A DNA stretch of 42,286 bases from an uncultured Devosia sp. (GTDB lineage: Bacteria; Pseudomonadota; Alphaproteobacteria; Rhizobiales; Devosiaceae): positions 1 to 42,286 of the forward strand of contig NZ_CAMLHM010000034.1 of assembly GCF_946479885.1 (NCBI RefSeq). Direction: 5' to 3'. The translations under genes and the position numbers were made by a program. Below the pieces are notes generated by a model that saw only the letters and a list, made by a program, of their open reading frames with translations, searched no databases and had not been told where the DNA came from. Positions 34,590 to 42,286 of this stretch are shown one piece after another. Numbering within the stretch: position 1 is the first letter of the stretch; each line of letters starts with the position of its first letter.

Positions 34590-35515
34590 GGCCGGTAGAT
34601 CTCCCGGTCGATCAGCTCTCGATAGAGCCCCTGCAGGCGCAGCGTCATCTCGCCGGGGATTGGACCCGGCCCGGTCAGGGGGTGGCCCATGCGGCGCCCA
34701 TCGACCTCGCGCACGGCGGTCAGTCCGGCAAAGGTGCCGGTGACGAAGGCTTCGTCGGCGCCATAGACGTCGGTCAGCGAGAAATTCTTCTGCCGCACGG
34801 TGATGCCGGCCGCCTCCGCCACGCGGATGATGTTGCCGCGGGTAATGCCGCCCAGGCAGTAATCGCCGGTCGAGGTCCACACCTCGCCGCGCCGCACGAT
34901 GAAGAAGTGCGTCGAATTGCAGGTCGCCACGAAGCCCTGCGGATCGAGCATCAGCGCCTCGTCGGCCCCGGCCTTGGCCGCCTGGATACAGGCCTGGATG
35001 CAGTTGAGTTTGGAATGAGAATTGAGCTTCTGGTCCTGCATATCGGGCGCCGTGCGCCGGATGGTCGAGGTGAAGAGCGAAATGCCGTCCGGCTTGGGCG
35101 AGGGCGCCTTGTATTCGGGGATGATGACGATGGTCGCGTCCCCAATGGTGACCCGCGGATCCTGGTAGGGCGTCGCCTTGATACCGCGCGTGACCATGAG
35201 GCGGATATGGACGCCATCGGTCATGCCGTTGGCGGCCAGGCAATCGAAGATGCGTTTCACCAACGCATCCGGTGTCAGCCCGACCGAGAAGTCGAGCGCC
35301 TTGGCGCCCTCATAGAGCCGTTCGAGGTGCGCCCATAGAAACGGAATGCCACCTTGGTGCAGCCGCAGCCCCTCCCAGACGCCGTCCCCGAGCACGAAAC
35401 CGGAGTCAAACACCGAGACGACAGCCTGGCTGCGCGGTACCAGCGTGTCGTTGACTGCGATCAGGATGTCCGCATTGCGCGGGTCATCCACATAGGCATG
35501 CACGCCGTAAGCCAT
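34586..35515 (-). CDS. Class IV aminotransferase (D-amino-acid/branched-chain type)
   Basis: A 309-residue PLP enzyme of fold-type IV. It shows VSVFDSGFVLGDGVWEGLRLH near 34-54, the PLP Lys at about 169 in LNSHSKLNC, and GFVATCNSTHFFIV (the usual E..xxN.F). The family's conserved Glu before the Asn seems replaced by Cys/Thr (EGxxxN-like to ATCNST). The T-x-T-x-x-G-I-T-R segment (GDYCLGGITRGNIIRVA) is intact. Substrate unknown; branched-chain amino acids, D-alanine or aminodeoxychorismate are the usual options. Coupled to the sulfotransferase-like gene. Confidence 0.85.
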   Translation of the reverse strand: MAYGVHAYVDDPRNADILIAVNDTLVPRSQAVVSVFDSGFVLGDGVWEGLRLHQGGIPFLWAHLERLYEGAKALDFSVGLTPDALVKRIFDCLAANGMTDGVHIRLMVTRGIKATPYQDPRVTIGDATIVIIPEYKAPSPKPDGISLFTSTIRRTAPDMQDQKLNSHSKLNCIQACIQAAKAGADEALMLDPQGFVATCNSTHFFIVRRGEVWTSTGDYCLGGITRGNIIRVAEAAGITVRQKNFSLTDVYGADEAFVTGTFAGLTAVREVDGRRMGHPLTGPGPIPGEMTLRLQGLYRELIDREIYRP

Positions 35516-35598
35516 TCAAGCACCACTACAAGTTCGATGCGCCAGTGTCGGTGTTCGGCAGCCATTGAGCAAGACAGGCAGAAAAATTCTGACCATCA

Positions 35599-35625
35599 TG
35601 TCGATCCCGCCCTGCCGGCATCGAC
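35599..35625 (+). promoter_or_regulatory. Putative ECF sigma promoter (TGTCGA-N17-CGAC)
   Basis: TGTCGA (35599-35604), 17 nt, CGAC (35622-35625), 27 nt before the DGPF start at 35653. It is the best match of three such sites; the other two precede the DGPF genes beside the ECF42-type sigma gene. Confidence 0.65.
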
Positions 35626-35652
35626 TAGATGCATCAGATGGAGGAATGCCCA

Positions 35653-36048
35653 ATGAAATATCTTTGCATCGTCTATGCCGGCGCCGGTCCCCATACGTTG
35701 AGCGAGGCGGAAAGCGTCGCGATCAAGGACGCCTGCATCGAAGGCGACAACACGCTGTTTGAGGCCGGCAAGCTCTACATGGCCAGCCCGTTGCAGGGGC
35801 CGGAAGCCGGGGTTCACCTCCGCCAGGTCAATGGCAGGACCACGCGCATCGACGGTCCCTATGCCGAAACCAAGGAGCTGGTTGCCGGTTTCATGGTCAT
35901 CGAGGCCGCCAACATGGATGAGGCCATTGCCGTCGCGGCGCCGGGTCCGCTGGAAGGGCTGGTCAGTCTCGAAATCCGGCCGCTGCTGGACGAAAGCCAC
36001 AGCGTCACCGGGCAGGACCGTTCCGCCTTTTTCGCGCGGAGGTCGTGA
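35653..36048 (+). CDS. DGPF/YCII-related domain protein
   Basis: 131 residues, third DGPF protein in the window. MKYLCIVYAGAG opens it, the motif DGPYAETKELVAGFMVIEA lies near 64-82, and a final LVSLEIRPL strand is followed by a short polar tail. GGAGG precedes the ATG. Its stop overlaps the start of the GST gene by 1 nt. The promoter match suggests control by the ECF42-type factor encoded at 7304-8542. Confidence 0.9.
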   Translation: MKYLCIVYAGAGPHTLSEAESVAIKDACIEGDNTLFEAGKLYMASPLQGPEAGVHLRQVNGRTTRIDGPYAETKELVAGFMVIEAANMDEAIAVAAPGPLEGLVSLEIRPLLDESHSVTGQDRSAFFARRS

Positions 36049-36659
36049 TGGTCGAGCGGAAACTCTATTACACCCACAACATCAATCCGCGCATTGCGGT
36101 GGCCGTGGCGCGGCACCTGCGCTCCCCCGTCGAGCTCAACCGCTACGAGCCCATGGGCGCCGATCGGGAAGCGTTCCTGCCGCTCAACCCCAATTCGCTG
36201 GCGCCGTTGCTGGTCGAGGATGGCAAGCCCTTGTGGGAAGCCGATGCCATCGCGATGCGCCTGTCGCGCCTTGCCGGTGGCGATTTCTGGCCCGACGACC
36301 ACGCCGTCGACATCATGCAATGGGTGAGCTGGAGCGCCCATCATTTCACCGTCGCCGGGGCGGGGCTGGTCTGGCACAATCACACGGCGGTGTCCTGGAT
36401 GGGGCCGGCCGATCCGGCGGTGGTGGCCGGGATCGGCCGGGACTTCCACCGCTATGCGGCGATTCTCGATGCCGCTCTGGCCGGTCGCGAATGGCTGGTG
36501 GGCGATCGCCTGACCTATGCCGATTTCCGCGTGGCCTCGGCGCTGCCCTTTGCCGAGCGCGGGCAAATCCCGGTCGATGGCTATCGCAACATCGTGGCCT
36601 GGCATGACCGGCTCAACGCCATCGACGCCTGGCGGGACCCGTTCGCGGGCCTCGCCTGA
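36048..36659 (+). CDS. Glutathione S-transferase family protein
   Basis: A 203-residue GST-fold protein. The N-terminal thioredoxin-like domain has YYTHNINPRIAVAVARHL at the active-site turn (no Cys; Asn/Ser-type) and NPNSLAPLLVEDGKPLWEADAI (split, with cis-Pro and the glutathione-binding E-A/S-D pair). The C-terminal helical domain has the WLVGDRLTYADFRVAS N-capping box. Coupled by a 1-nt overlap to the DGPF gene, so it is probably in the same ECF regulon. Substrate unknown. Confidence 0.88.
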   Translation: MVERKLYYTHNINPRIAVAVARHLRSPVELNRYEPMGADREAFLPLNPNSLAPLLVEDGKPLWEADAIAMRLSRLAGGDFWPDDHAVDIMQWVSWSAHHFTVAGAGLVWHNHTAVSWMGPADPAVVAGIGRDFHRYAAILDAALAGREWLVGDRLTYADFRVASALPFAERGQIPVDGYRNIVAWHDRLNAIDAWRDPFAGLA

Positions 36660-36720
36660 TGGCTTGGCGGGAAACATCGACGCGGTGTAGCGTTTCCCGC
36701 CAGAGACCGGAGTTCGTCCC

Positions 36721-36993
36721 ATGTGCCGCAACATCAAGCCACTGTTCAATTTCGAGCCCCCCGCCACGCGCAACGAAATGCACGATGCGGCGCTGCAGTT
36801 CGTGCGCAAGATTTCCGGCTACAGCGCTCCGTCCCACGCCAACGAAGCGGCTTTCCATGAGGCGGTGGAGGACATCGAAAAGGTGGTCCGCAAGCTGCTC
36901 AAGTCGCTGGAAACCAATGCGCCGCCCAAGGATCGCGAAGTCGAGGCGGAAAAGAAGCGCGAAAAATCCAGACTGCGCTTCGGCACGGCGTGA
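36721..36993 (+). CDS. DUF2277 domain-containing protein
   Basis: 90 residues of the DUF2277 family (function unknown). The start MCRNIKPLFNFEPPATRNEM and the middle ALQFVRKISGYSAPSHANE are diagnostic; a helical charged tail follows. It follows the GST gene in the same direction, with 61 bp between. Cys2 is conserved in the family. Confidence 0.93.
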   Translation: MCRNIKPLFNFEPPATRNEMHDAALQFVRKISGYSAPSHANEAAFHEAVEDIEKVVRKLLKSLETNAPPKDREVEAEKKREKSRLRFGTA

Positions 36994-37026
36994 GGTCTTG
37001 CCTTTCCTCCAAAGGAGGGGCTATCC

Positions 37027-37332
37027 CTATTCCTCGGGCTCCGTGCTGAACAGCAGCGGGAAGCCGTGTTGGCGCGCGAAGTCGGTGGCGCGGGTGGCTT
37101 TTTCCTCGGCAATTTCCTTGGTGAAGACGGCGACCACGCAGGCGCCCTTGGTGTGCGCGGTCAGCATGATGACGTTGGCCTGCGCCTCCGGCACCCGGAA
37201 CTCGGCCTTGAGCAGCCGCACGACAAATTCGCGCGGGGTGAAGTCGTCGTTGAGCAGGATCACCTTGTGCAGCGGCGGTCTCGCCGGCTTCAGGACGGTG
37301 TCGGTGCGGCTCTTGGTATTGGTGTCGGCCAT
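37027..37332 (-). CDS. clpS: ATP-dependent Clp protease adaptor ClpS (ClpS2 type)
   Basis: 101 residues. ClpS brings N-degron substrates to ClpAP. The core HKVILLNDDFTPREFVVRLL gives the conserved NDD-x-TP, with Arg where ClpS1 proteins have the gatekeeper Met (TPMEFV). The metal/peptide-contact His is in LTAHTKG, and the end LLFSTEPEE is like the ClpS2 paralogues of Rhizobiales. Start at 37332 (MADTNTKSR). No clpA adjoins, as expected for ClpS2. Confidence 0.93.
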   Translation of the reverse strand: MADTNTKSRTDTVLKPARPPLHKVILLNDDFTPREFVVRLLKAEFRVPEAQANVIMLTAHTKGACVVAVFTKEIAEEKATRATDFARQHGFPLLFSTEPEE

Positions 37333-37451
37333 TGCGCCCTCCGGGCGGATGAACCAGCGTCGCGGACCAGCCGCGACGCCCTGCGTCAGGGAAGCAAACC
37401 CGACCACCAGGGGTCAAGTCACTCGCGACATTATCGCTTTGGCTGAATGCC

Positions 37452-37919
37452 CTACAGCATCAGCTTGAAGCCTTCGTGGCTCCTGGTGAAGCCGAGTTTC
37501 TCGTAGAAGCGGTGAGCGTCGAGGCGCACCTTGTTTGATGTCAGCTGGATCAGCCCGCATCCCGCTTCGCGACAGCGCTCGATGGCCCAGCTTACCATCT
37601 GGGTGCCCAGGCCCGAGCCGCGCTGGTCGGCGCGGATATGGACGTTTTCCAGCAGGCCCCGCTTCATGCCGAATCTGGGCATGCCGGGGATGATGCTGAT
37701 CTGGATGGTACCGACGACCTCGCCGTTTCTCTCGGCCACGATCAGGCGGTGGTTGGCGTCCGCGCTGATCTCATCGAAGGCGGCGCGGTAGCGCGGGTCG
37801 CTGAGCGTTGCCGGATCGAGCGGTGGGGTGTCCCTGCCGCGCGCATCGCCGTCATGGCTGAGGGTGATGATGGTGGCGATGTCGGCGGGAACAGCGTCGC
37901 GGAAACTCAGATCGCCCAT
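37452..37919 (-). CDS. GNAT-family N-acetyltransferase
   Basis: 155 residues, one GNAT domain. It begins LSFRDAVPADIATIITL. The acetyl-CoA loop is RADQRGSGLGTQMVSWA (R/Q-x-x-G-x-G/A) at about residues 98-114, then CGLIQLTSNKVRLDAHRFYEKLGF (split), a typical motif B. ATG at 37919, 14 nt after the ArsR gene's stop, so the two form one operon. The acetylated substrate is unknown. Confidence 0.9.
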   Translation of the reverse strand: MGDLSFRDAVPADIATIITLSHDGDARGRDTPPLDPATLSDPRYRAAFDEISADANHRLIVAERNGEVVGTIQISIIPGMPRFGMKRGLLENVHIRADQRGSGLGTQMVSWAIERCREAGCGLIQLTSNKVRLDAHRFYEKLGFTRSHEGFKLML

Positions 37920-37933
37920 GGTGCACCGTGCAG

Positions 37934-38293
37934 TTAGTCCTGCGTTTCGTGCAGCTGTTTGAGCGTGATGTCCACCAGCGGCATTTCGATCGCACTGGCG
38001 ATGACCGCGTCGAGGAAGCCCGGGAAGCGGCTGTTGAGGGCTTCGCGGCGCAGCGTCACCCGCCGCTTGGTGCCCTCGGGTCGCACATTGACCAGGCCCG
38101 CCTCGCGCAGCTTGGCCACGTGATAGGTGAGGTTGGTCTTGGAGGTCAGCCCGCCCAGCTGTCCGCAAACCAGCCCGTTGGTCGCTTCGCACTGCGCCAG
38201 GCAGCCGATGATGGCCAGCCTGGTTTCGTCGCCCAGGGCGGCGAGCACGATGGGAAGCGATATCTGGTCGGCGTCGGGATGCGGCAGTGTCAT
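37934..38293 (-). CDS. ArsR-family transcriptional regulator
   Basis: A 119-residue winged-helix repressor. The helix-turn-helix is LGGLTSKTNLTYHVAKLREAG (split, about 46-66), followed by the wing LVNVRPEGTKRRVTL. There is no CxC metal-binding motif in helix 3 (TSKTNLTYH), so it senses something other than arsenite-type metals; two Cys near 31 and 43 might sense oxidants. Divergent from the MFS gene, whose promoter region has a palindromic operator candidate. The GNAT gene is downstream in its operon. Confidence 0.9.
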   Translation of the reverse strand: MTLPHPDADQISLPIVLAALGDETRLAIIGCLAQCEATNGLVCGQLGGLTSKTNLTYHVAKLREAGLVNVRPEGTKRRVTLRREALNSRFPGFLDAVIASAIEMPLVDITLKQLHETQD

Positions 38294-38373
38294 GGCTGGT
38301 ATTTAGCCGTTCTGCCCAGATAGTTCAATAAGTGTTGGACAAGGTCATTGACACGTCCGCGTGTGAGGTTCAA

Positions 38374-38395
38374 TTGTTCAATGAATTTTGAACAA
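38374..38395. promoter_or_regulatory. Candidate ArsR-family operator
   Basis: TTGTTCA (38374-38380), 8 nt, TGAACAA (38389-38395), ending 11 nt before the MFS start codon. Related half-sites (GTTCAA, GTTGGACAA) lie at 38322-38343 near the arsR start, so one repressor could close both promoters. A TTGACA at 38348-38353 may be the -35 of the MFS gene. Confidence 0.5.
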
Positions 38396-38406
38396 GGACT
38401 TTTCCC

Positions 38407-39588
38407 ATGGATATCCGTCTTGTTTGGCTGGCGGTGGGCACCTTCGCCATCGGCGTCGAGAGCTTCGCCATTTCGAGCCTGTTGCCCCAGATTGCCGACT
38501 CCACCGGTGTGACCCTGACGCAGGCGGGCTACCTGGTTCTGGCCTTTGCGCTGGCCAATGCCTTCGGGTCACCGGTCCTCGCCGCCCTCACCGGCACGGC
38601 CGACCGGCGCCGCACGCTGACCATTACGGCCTTGCTGTTTGCGGCCGGCGCTGTCTGGGCCGGCTTCTCGCAGGGCTATGCCGATCTCATGGCAGCCCGC
38701 ATTCTCATGGCGTTTTCGGCGGGTCTCTATACCGCAACCGCGCAGGCCACGGGCGTCGCCATCTCGTCGGTCGATCACCGCGCCCGGGCCATCTCGGTCA
38801 TTGTCGGCGGCACCACCATGGCCGTGGCCTTTGGCGCGCCGCTGGGGGCGCTGGTTGCCGGGTTGGTGAGCTGGCGCGGCAGCTATTTCATGGTCGCCAG
38901 CTTCGGCGTCATCGCTGCGGCTTCCATCTGGGTCATGCTGCCGGCCGGCTTGCGTGGCGCCCAGCTGACCCTGCGCCAGCGCATTGCCGCAGTTGCCCTG
39001 CCGGGAGTGCCGGGTGCGCTCCTCACCACGCTGCTCAATCTGGCCGGGGCTTTCACGGTCATCATCTATCTGGCGGTCGTCACGATCCAGTCGATCGGGC
39101 TGCCGCGCGAACTGGTTCCGGCCGTCCTGCTGGCCTTTGGCATCGGCGCGGCCTTTGGCAATGCCGCCGGCGGTCAGCTGGCCGACCGGATCGGCGCCCG
39201 CCCGACCGTTATCGGCGCGGTGGTCCTCAATGGGTTGATGCTGGTGGCGATTTCGCCGGTGGCCCACCTGCCCACACCCATAGTAGGGCCCGGCTTCTTC
39301 GCGCTGATCGTGCTGTGGGGCGCCACCGGCTGGGCTTTCCCACCGGCGCAATCGAGCTACCTGCTGAGCCTCTCGCCCAGCAATGCGCCCCTGGTGCTGT
39401 CGCTCAACGCCTCGGCACTCTATCTTGGCATTGCCGGCGGCTCGCTGATCGGCGGGCTGGTGCTGCAATACGGCACGCCGGATGATCTGGGCTGGGTCGG
39501 TGCCCTGCTGCCGGCGCTGTCCCTGGCGGGGATCGGTCTTTCCGCCATGCTCCGCGAGCCCGATCCAAACCTGGCCCGGCTGGGCTAG
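38407..39588 (+). CDS. MFS transporter, DHA1-type drug exporter
   Basis: A 393-residue inner-membrane protein with about 12 hydrophobic segments. Segment 1 is LVWLAVGTFAIGVESFAISSLLP (split) with the DHA1-like E-x-F. The loop after TM2 reads GSPVLAALTGTADRRRTL, a motif-A-like G-x-(L/P)-x-D-R-x-x-R variant. GAPLGALVAG resembles the antiporter motif C. It should export a small molecule by proton antiport. Divergent from an ArsR regulator, the common arrangement for inducible exporters. Its stop shares CTAG with the convergent ABC permease gene. Confidence 0.9.
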   Translation: MDIRLVWLAVGTFAIGVESFAISSLLPQIADSTGVTLTQAGYLVLAFALANAFGSPVLAALTGTADRRRTLTITALLFAAGAVWAGFSQGYADLMAARILMAFSAGLYTATAQATGVAISSVDHRARAISVIVGGTTMAVAFGAPLGALVAGLVSWRGSYFMVASFGVIAAASIWVMLPAGLRGAQLTLRQRIAAVALPGVPGALLTTLLNLAGAFTVIIYLAVVTIQSIGLPRELVPAVLLAFGIGAAFGNAAGGQLADRIGARPTVIGAVVLNGLMLVAISPVAHLPTPIVGPGFFALIVLWGATGWAFPPAQSSYLLSLSPSNAPLVLSLNASALYLGIAGGSLIGGLVLQYGTPDDLGWVGALLPALSLAGIGLSAMLREPDPNLARLG

Positions 39589-41120
39589 GCCCGGCGCGGG
39601 CTGATCAGCCTGGCGACAATCAGCACGAGCACCGCCACGCTGGCCGGCGCGATGGCCAGCCAGGCGCCGCCCCCTGCCAGCAAGGCGCCCGTGCCGGCCC
39701 ACATGATCGAGGCAAAGGCCTCGCTCAGCGTGGCGGCGCGGGACGCGACCTGCCGGCGGCGGAACATCGAGCGCTTGGCGACCACGCGGAACCAGAGCTG
39801 GATCGCCGTCGCCGATCCCGCCGATAAGGCGGCGCCGATGGCGGTGATCAGCGCCATGCCTGGCGAGGACAGGGCCATCAACAGCAGCAGCGGCGCCAGC
39901 ACGATGGCAATCACCGTCAGCACAGCCTCGATCTTGGCCACCAGCACGGTGCGCGGCGACACTGGCGCCGTCACCACGAGGTCATGGGCGTCCTCGCCCG
40001 ATATGGCGAGCCAGGCCAGTCCGCCCGCCAATTGCCCCGCGGCCATGATCAGCACCGGCACGACCACGACGAAGGCGCCGGCGTCATTGCCGAAATTCAT
40101 CCACAACAGCAAAGCGGGCGGCGCCAGGTAGAGGATCTGCATCAGCGTCTGCGACAGCAGCCACGGGTCGCGCTGCAGTAGCCGCCATTCCTTGACTCGC
40201 AGCACGTGTCGCTGTGAGGCCGGACGGAATGCCCGCGTCGACGGCTTCCGCTGGCTGGCAATGTGGTTGAGCCCGGCGGCGGAGATGGCGAGGCGTCCGT
40301 AGCTCGAGGCCGAGACGGCAATGGCCAGCACCAGCGCGCCGAACCCGACCGTCAGCATGGTCAGCAGGGCGCCGGTATCGCCCATGGCGGCCTTGGCCGG
40401 CAGCCAGAGCGGACTGTCGATACCAGGGGCGGCCTCGATGACGGCTTTCGACTGGAACAGGGCAAGGCGCGAGAAATCGCCATAGTAGAGGATCGCCCCG
40501 GCCTGCACGCCGATAACGAAGCCCGCGCCGATGACGGCGGCCACGATCTGCGAGATGAACCGTGTCTGCCGCGGGCCCACCAGCTTGAACAGCAGCATGG
40601 TGATGCCGACCGAAAGGGCCGTCGAGATGGCGGCCATGGCGATGACCACGCCATAGGCGGCCAGCCAGCGTCGTCCGTCGAACACCGCCAGCATGTTGAT
40701 CAGCGGGCTGGCGAGGAGGCCAGTCAGGGCCACGCTGCTCAGCGCCACCGCGCCGGTGCGGATGGCGAACAGGCGCCGAGACGAGGCGGGCGACGAGAGG
40801 ATCAGATCAAGGTCGGAGCGGCCATAATAGATGCGGGTGACCGCTTCGAGCGCCTGCGACAGCATCACCGTCCAGAACAGCAGGCCGGTGCCCGTGAGCA
40901 TGACGAGGCTTTCCGCATCCGAGGCGATACCGCCGGCGGCCCAGCGCGCCACGACGCCATAGGCCAGCAGATGCAGCACGATGACCACGATGCCCAGAAA
41001 GATCACGAGGCCGACGCCCCGCGTCCGGCTGCCGCCGGTGAGCATGGCGACGAGCTCGCGCCAGGCCAGCGTCAGTTCATGCCGGGCGAACCAGGGGAGC
41101 GAGGCGGGCGCAAACGTCAT
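39585..41120 (-). CDS. ABC transporter permease
   Basis: A 511-residue integral membrane protein with roughly 12 hydrophobic segments and an Arg-rich N-terminal cytoplasmic helix (WFARHELTLAWRELVAML, as in ABC-2-like exporters). Gly/Ala-rich helices such as VGLVIFLGIVVIVLHLLAYG follow. Encoded with an ATPase whose stop overlaps its start (ATGA), so the pair forms an exporter. The cargo cannot be inferred; no maturation or precursor genes adjoin. Confidence 0.82.
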   Translation of the reverse strand: MTFAPASLPWFARHELTLAWRELVAMLTGGSRTRGVGLVIFLGIVVIVLHLLAYGVVARWAAGGIASDAESLVMLTGTGLLFWTVMLSQALEAVTRIYYGRSDLDLILSSPASSRRLFAIRTGAVALSSVALTGLLASPLINMLAVFDGRRWLAAYGVVIAMAAISTALSVGITMLLFKLVGPRQTRFISQIVAAVIGAGFVIGVQAGAILYYGDFSRLALFQSKAVIEAAPGIDSPLWLPAKAAMGDTGALLTMLTVGFGALVLAIAVSASSYGRLAISAAGLNHIASQRKPSTRAFRPASQRHVLRVKEWRLLQRDPWLLSQTLMQILYLAPPALLLWMNFGNDAGAFVVVVPVLIMAAGQLAGGLAWLAISGEDAHDLVVTAPVSPRTVLVAKIEAVLTVIAIVLAPLLLLMALSSPGMALITAIGAALSAGSATAIQLWFRVVAKRSMFRRRQVASRAATLSEAFASIMWAGTGALLAGGGAWLAIAPASVAVLVLIVARLISPRRA

Positions 41121-41860
41121 GCGACTTCGGCACCCTCTGCCACGAGGTCGAGGAAGATATCCTCGAGGCTCGATTCGCGCCCGATGCGCGTCCGCAGCTC
41201 GGCCAGGGTACCCTCGGCGATGAGCCGGCCCTGGTTGATGACACCAATGCGTTCGGCCATGCGTTCGGCGACTTCGAGAATATGGGTGGTCATGATCACC
41301 GTGACGCCCGATCGCACCTTGCCGAGCAGCACGTCCTTGACCTGGCGGGCGGAGCCGGCGTCGAGGCCGGTCAGGGGTTCATCGAGGATGATCAGCTGCG
41401 GGTCGTGCACCAAGGCGCCGGCCAGCGCCACCTTTTGCAGCATGCCCTTGGAGAAGCCGCCGCACAGTTCATTGGCGTGCGGCCGCAGGCCCAGCCAGTC
41501 GATCAGCTCATTGGCCTTGGCCTGGGCGGTACGGCCGTCGATCTGCCAGAGGCCGGCGACGAATTCGAGATATTCGAGCGGGGTCAGCCGGTCATAGACC
41601 ATAGGCTCGTCCGACACCCAGGCGACGACGCGCTTGGCGGCGATGGGATCGCGCCGCGCATCGATGCCGAAAATGGCTATGTCGCCCCGGTCAGGCTGCA
41701 ACAGCCCGGCCACCATGCGCAGGATGGTGGTCTTGCCCGCGCCGTTGGGGCCGAGCAGCGCATAGAACTCGCCGGCGCGGATGGTGAGGTCGAGATCGAC
41801 AACCACGGGCCGGTCGAAGCTCTTGGTCAGGCGCGAGATGGCGAGGGCAGGGACGGTCAA
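41117..41860 (-). CDS. ABC transporter ATP-binding protein
   Basis: A 247-residue nucleotide-binding subunit. Walker A is LLGPNGAGKTTIL (about 36-48). The signature reads GGFSKGMLQKVALAGAL (about 140-156, FSKGM in place of LSGGQ, as in many ABC-2-type exporters). Walker B is LIILDEPLTGLD, and the switch His is in TTHILEVAE. The only plausible start is a TTG at 41860. Coupled to the permease gene. An exporter role is inferred from the signature and partner. Confidence 0.92.
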   Translation of the reverse strand: MTVPALAISRLTKSFDRPVVVDLDLTIRAGEFYALLGPNGAGKTTILRMVAGLLQPDRGDIAIFGIDARRDPIAAKRVVAWVSDEPMVYDRLTPLEYLEFVAGLWQIDGRTAQAKANELIDWLGLRPHANELCGGFSKGMLQKVALAGALVHDPQLIILDEPLTGLDAGSARQVKDVLLGKVRSGVTVIMTTHILEVAERMAERIGVINQGRLIAEGTLAELRTRIGRESSLEDIFLDLVAEGAEVA

Positions 41861-41947
41861 GGCGGCGCTCCGGCAGGATGGCCCGGGCAGCCTATGCCGC
41901 GGGCCTTTCCCGCCGATGAATCGGCAGCGTTAAGTTTCCGGTATTGT

Positions 41948-42157
41948 TCAGGCGTAGCGATCGAGCAGGCGAAACGCGGCCGCCGCGGCAGGGCGTTGCA
42001 CTTCGCCCAGGCTGCCGCCGAAGGTCACGGCGGACGGTTCGATGCCAGTTGGCGCCGCCGGGTCGATATTGCGCTTGGCGTTGGCCACGTCATCGCAATT
42101 GCGGCAGACATAGCCGTTGACGGTTATGGGGCGCGGATAGTCGGTACCAATGGCCAT
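41948..42157 (-). CDS. Small CxxC protein of unknown function
   Basis: 69 residues. MAIGTDYPRPITVNGYVCRNCDDVANAKRNIDP (split) has a CRNC pair in its first third, possibly a zinc knuckle half or redox site. The rest is Ala-rich. I recall similar short proteins in Hyphomicrobiales with the same ITVNGY-x-CRNC start. No signal peptide. Confidence 0.7.
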   Translation of the reverse strand: MAIGTDYPRPITVNGYVCRNCDDVANAKRNIDPAAPTGIEPSAVTFGGSLGEVQRPAAAAAFRLLDRYA

Positions 42158-42211
42158 GTGGATCCCCGGCTGGCTGTTGGCATCCTATTCGGACGGCATC
42201 CGCACAAGGTT

Positions 42212-42240
42212 ACGGCCGCCCGTTAGAAGCGGGCGGCCGT
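42212..42240. terminator. Strong hairpin near the right edge
   Basis: A perfect 11-bp stem ACGGCCGCCCG / CGGGCGGCCGT with loop TTAGAAG. It lies 23 bp after a TAA that may end a minus-strand gene entering from the right. No T tract, so termination is not certain. Confidence 0.5.
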
Positions 42241-42263
42241 TGCAGGTCGCGGTTGGCGAAACG

Positions 42264-42286
42264 TTAAAGGACGGTCAGCGTCACAT
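42264..42286 (-). CDS. Possible C-terminal end of a gene entering from the right edge
   Basis: The minus strand reads Val-Thr-Leu-Thr-Val-Leu and a TAA stop, followed by the hairpin at 42212-42240. Too short to identify. Confidence 0.3.

Noticed and set aside
33864..35243. A 459-residue open frame that would join the aminotransferase region to the sulfotransferase-like protein.
   Set aside because: Its first 218 codons are an off-frame, His/Arg-rich reading of the aminotransferase gene; only the part from 34589 is family-like.

Overview
The window looks like a chromosomal segment of an alphaproteobacterium of the Hyphomicrobiales, most likely Devosia or a close relative. This rests on the high G+C content, recognisably Hyphomicrobiales-like proteins (ClpS2-type ClpS, YbjN-type protein, L25 of the two-domain CTC type), a perfect CtrA-type TTAA-N7-TTAA site, and several kinds of palindromic intergenic repeat. 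The genus is inferred from memory of protein families and was not searched.

Layout. 1-2,783: the end of one AraC-type regulator, a second AraC regulator divergent from a phytanoyl-CoA dioxygenase-like oxygenase, and an unusually long purC. 2,907-7,297: ychF, a secreted beta-rich protein, an rplY-pth-reductase operon and a secreted protein made of two near-identical 55-residue repeats. 7,304-9,420: an ECF sigma factor of the ECF42 type with two DGPF/YCII genes. 9,603-13,345: prs, then an overlapping lgt-midA-like-pgeF operon. 13,456-16,852: UbiK-like protein, phosphoesterase, YbjN-like protein and proC, a TPR-like protein, and cspA with a textbook terminator. 17,380-24,034: a TPR methyltransferase, ltaE, a second PhyH oxygenase with an elaborate RNA leader, and carB.

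24,115-27,455 is the accessory part. It holds a lower-GC insert with an HNH-like zinc protein and a frameshifted SIR2-like gene, a tiny GIY-YIG nuclease cassette bounded by a perfect 27-bp inverted repeat, and a non-coding stretch full of hairpins. 27,456-42,286 returns to ordinary genes: an HD-GYP protein, glutathione transferases, DUF1697 and DUF1905 proteins, a THUMP methyltransferase, a TIM-barrel epimerase with a Gfo/Idh/MocA dehydrogenase, an aminotransferase-sulfotransferase pair, a third DGPF gene with a GST, DUF2277, clpS, a GNAT-ArsR pair divergent from an MFS exporter, and an ABC exporter.

The strongest new signals are three. (1) The transcript ahead of the oxygenase gene at 19,608-20,414 appears to begin 3 nt before a 15-codon ORF. 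That ORF ends inside a terminator hairpin and carries 9 nt exactly complementary to the oxygenase start region. (2) All three DGPF genes, two beside the ECF gene and one 26 kb away, have an ECF-like promoter [TC]GT[CT]G[AC]-N17-CGAC. (3) The GIY-YIG cassette with its perfect inverted repeats, next to the HNH-like/SIR2-like remnant. No tRNA, rRNA or CRISPR array was seen.
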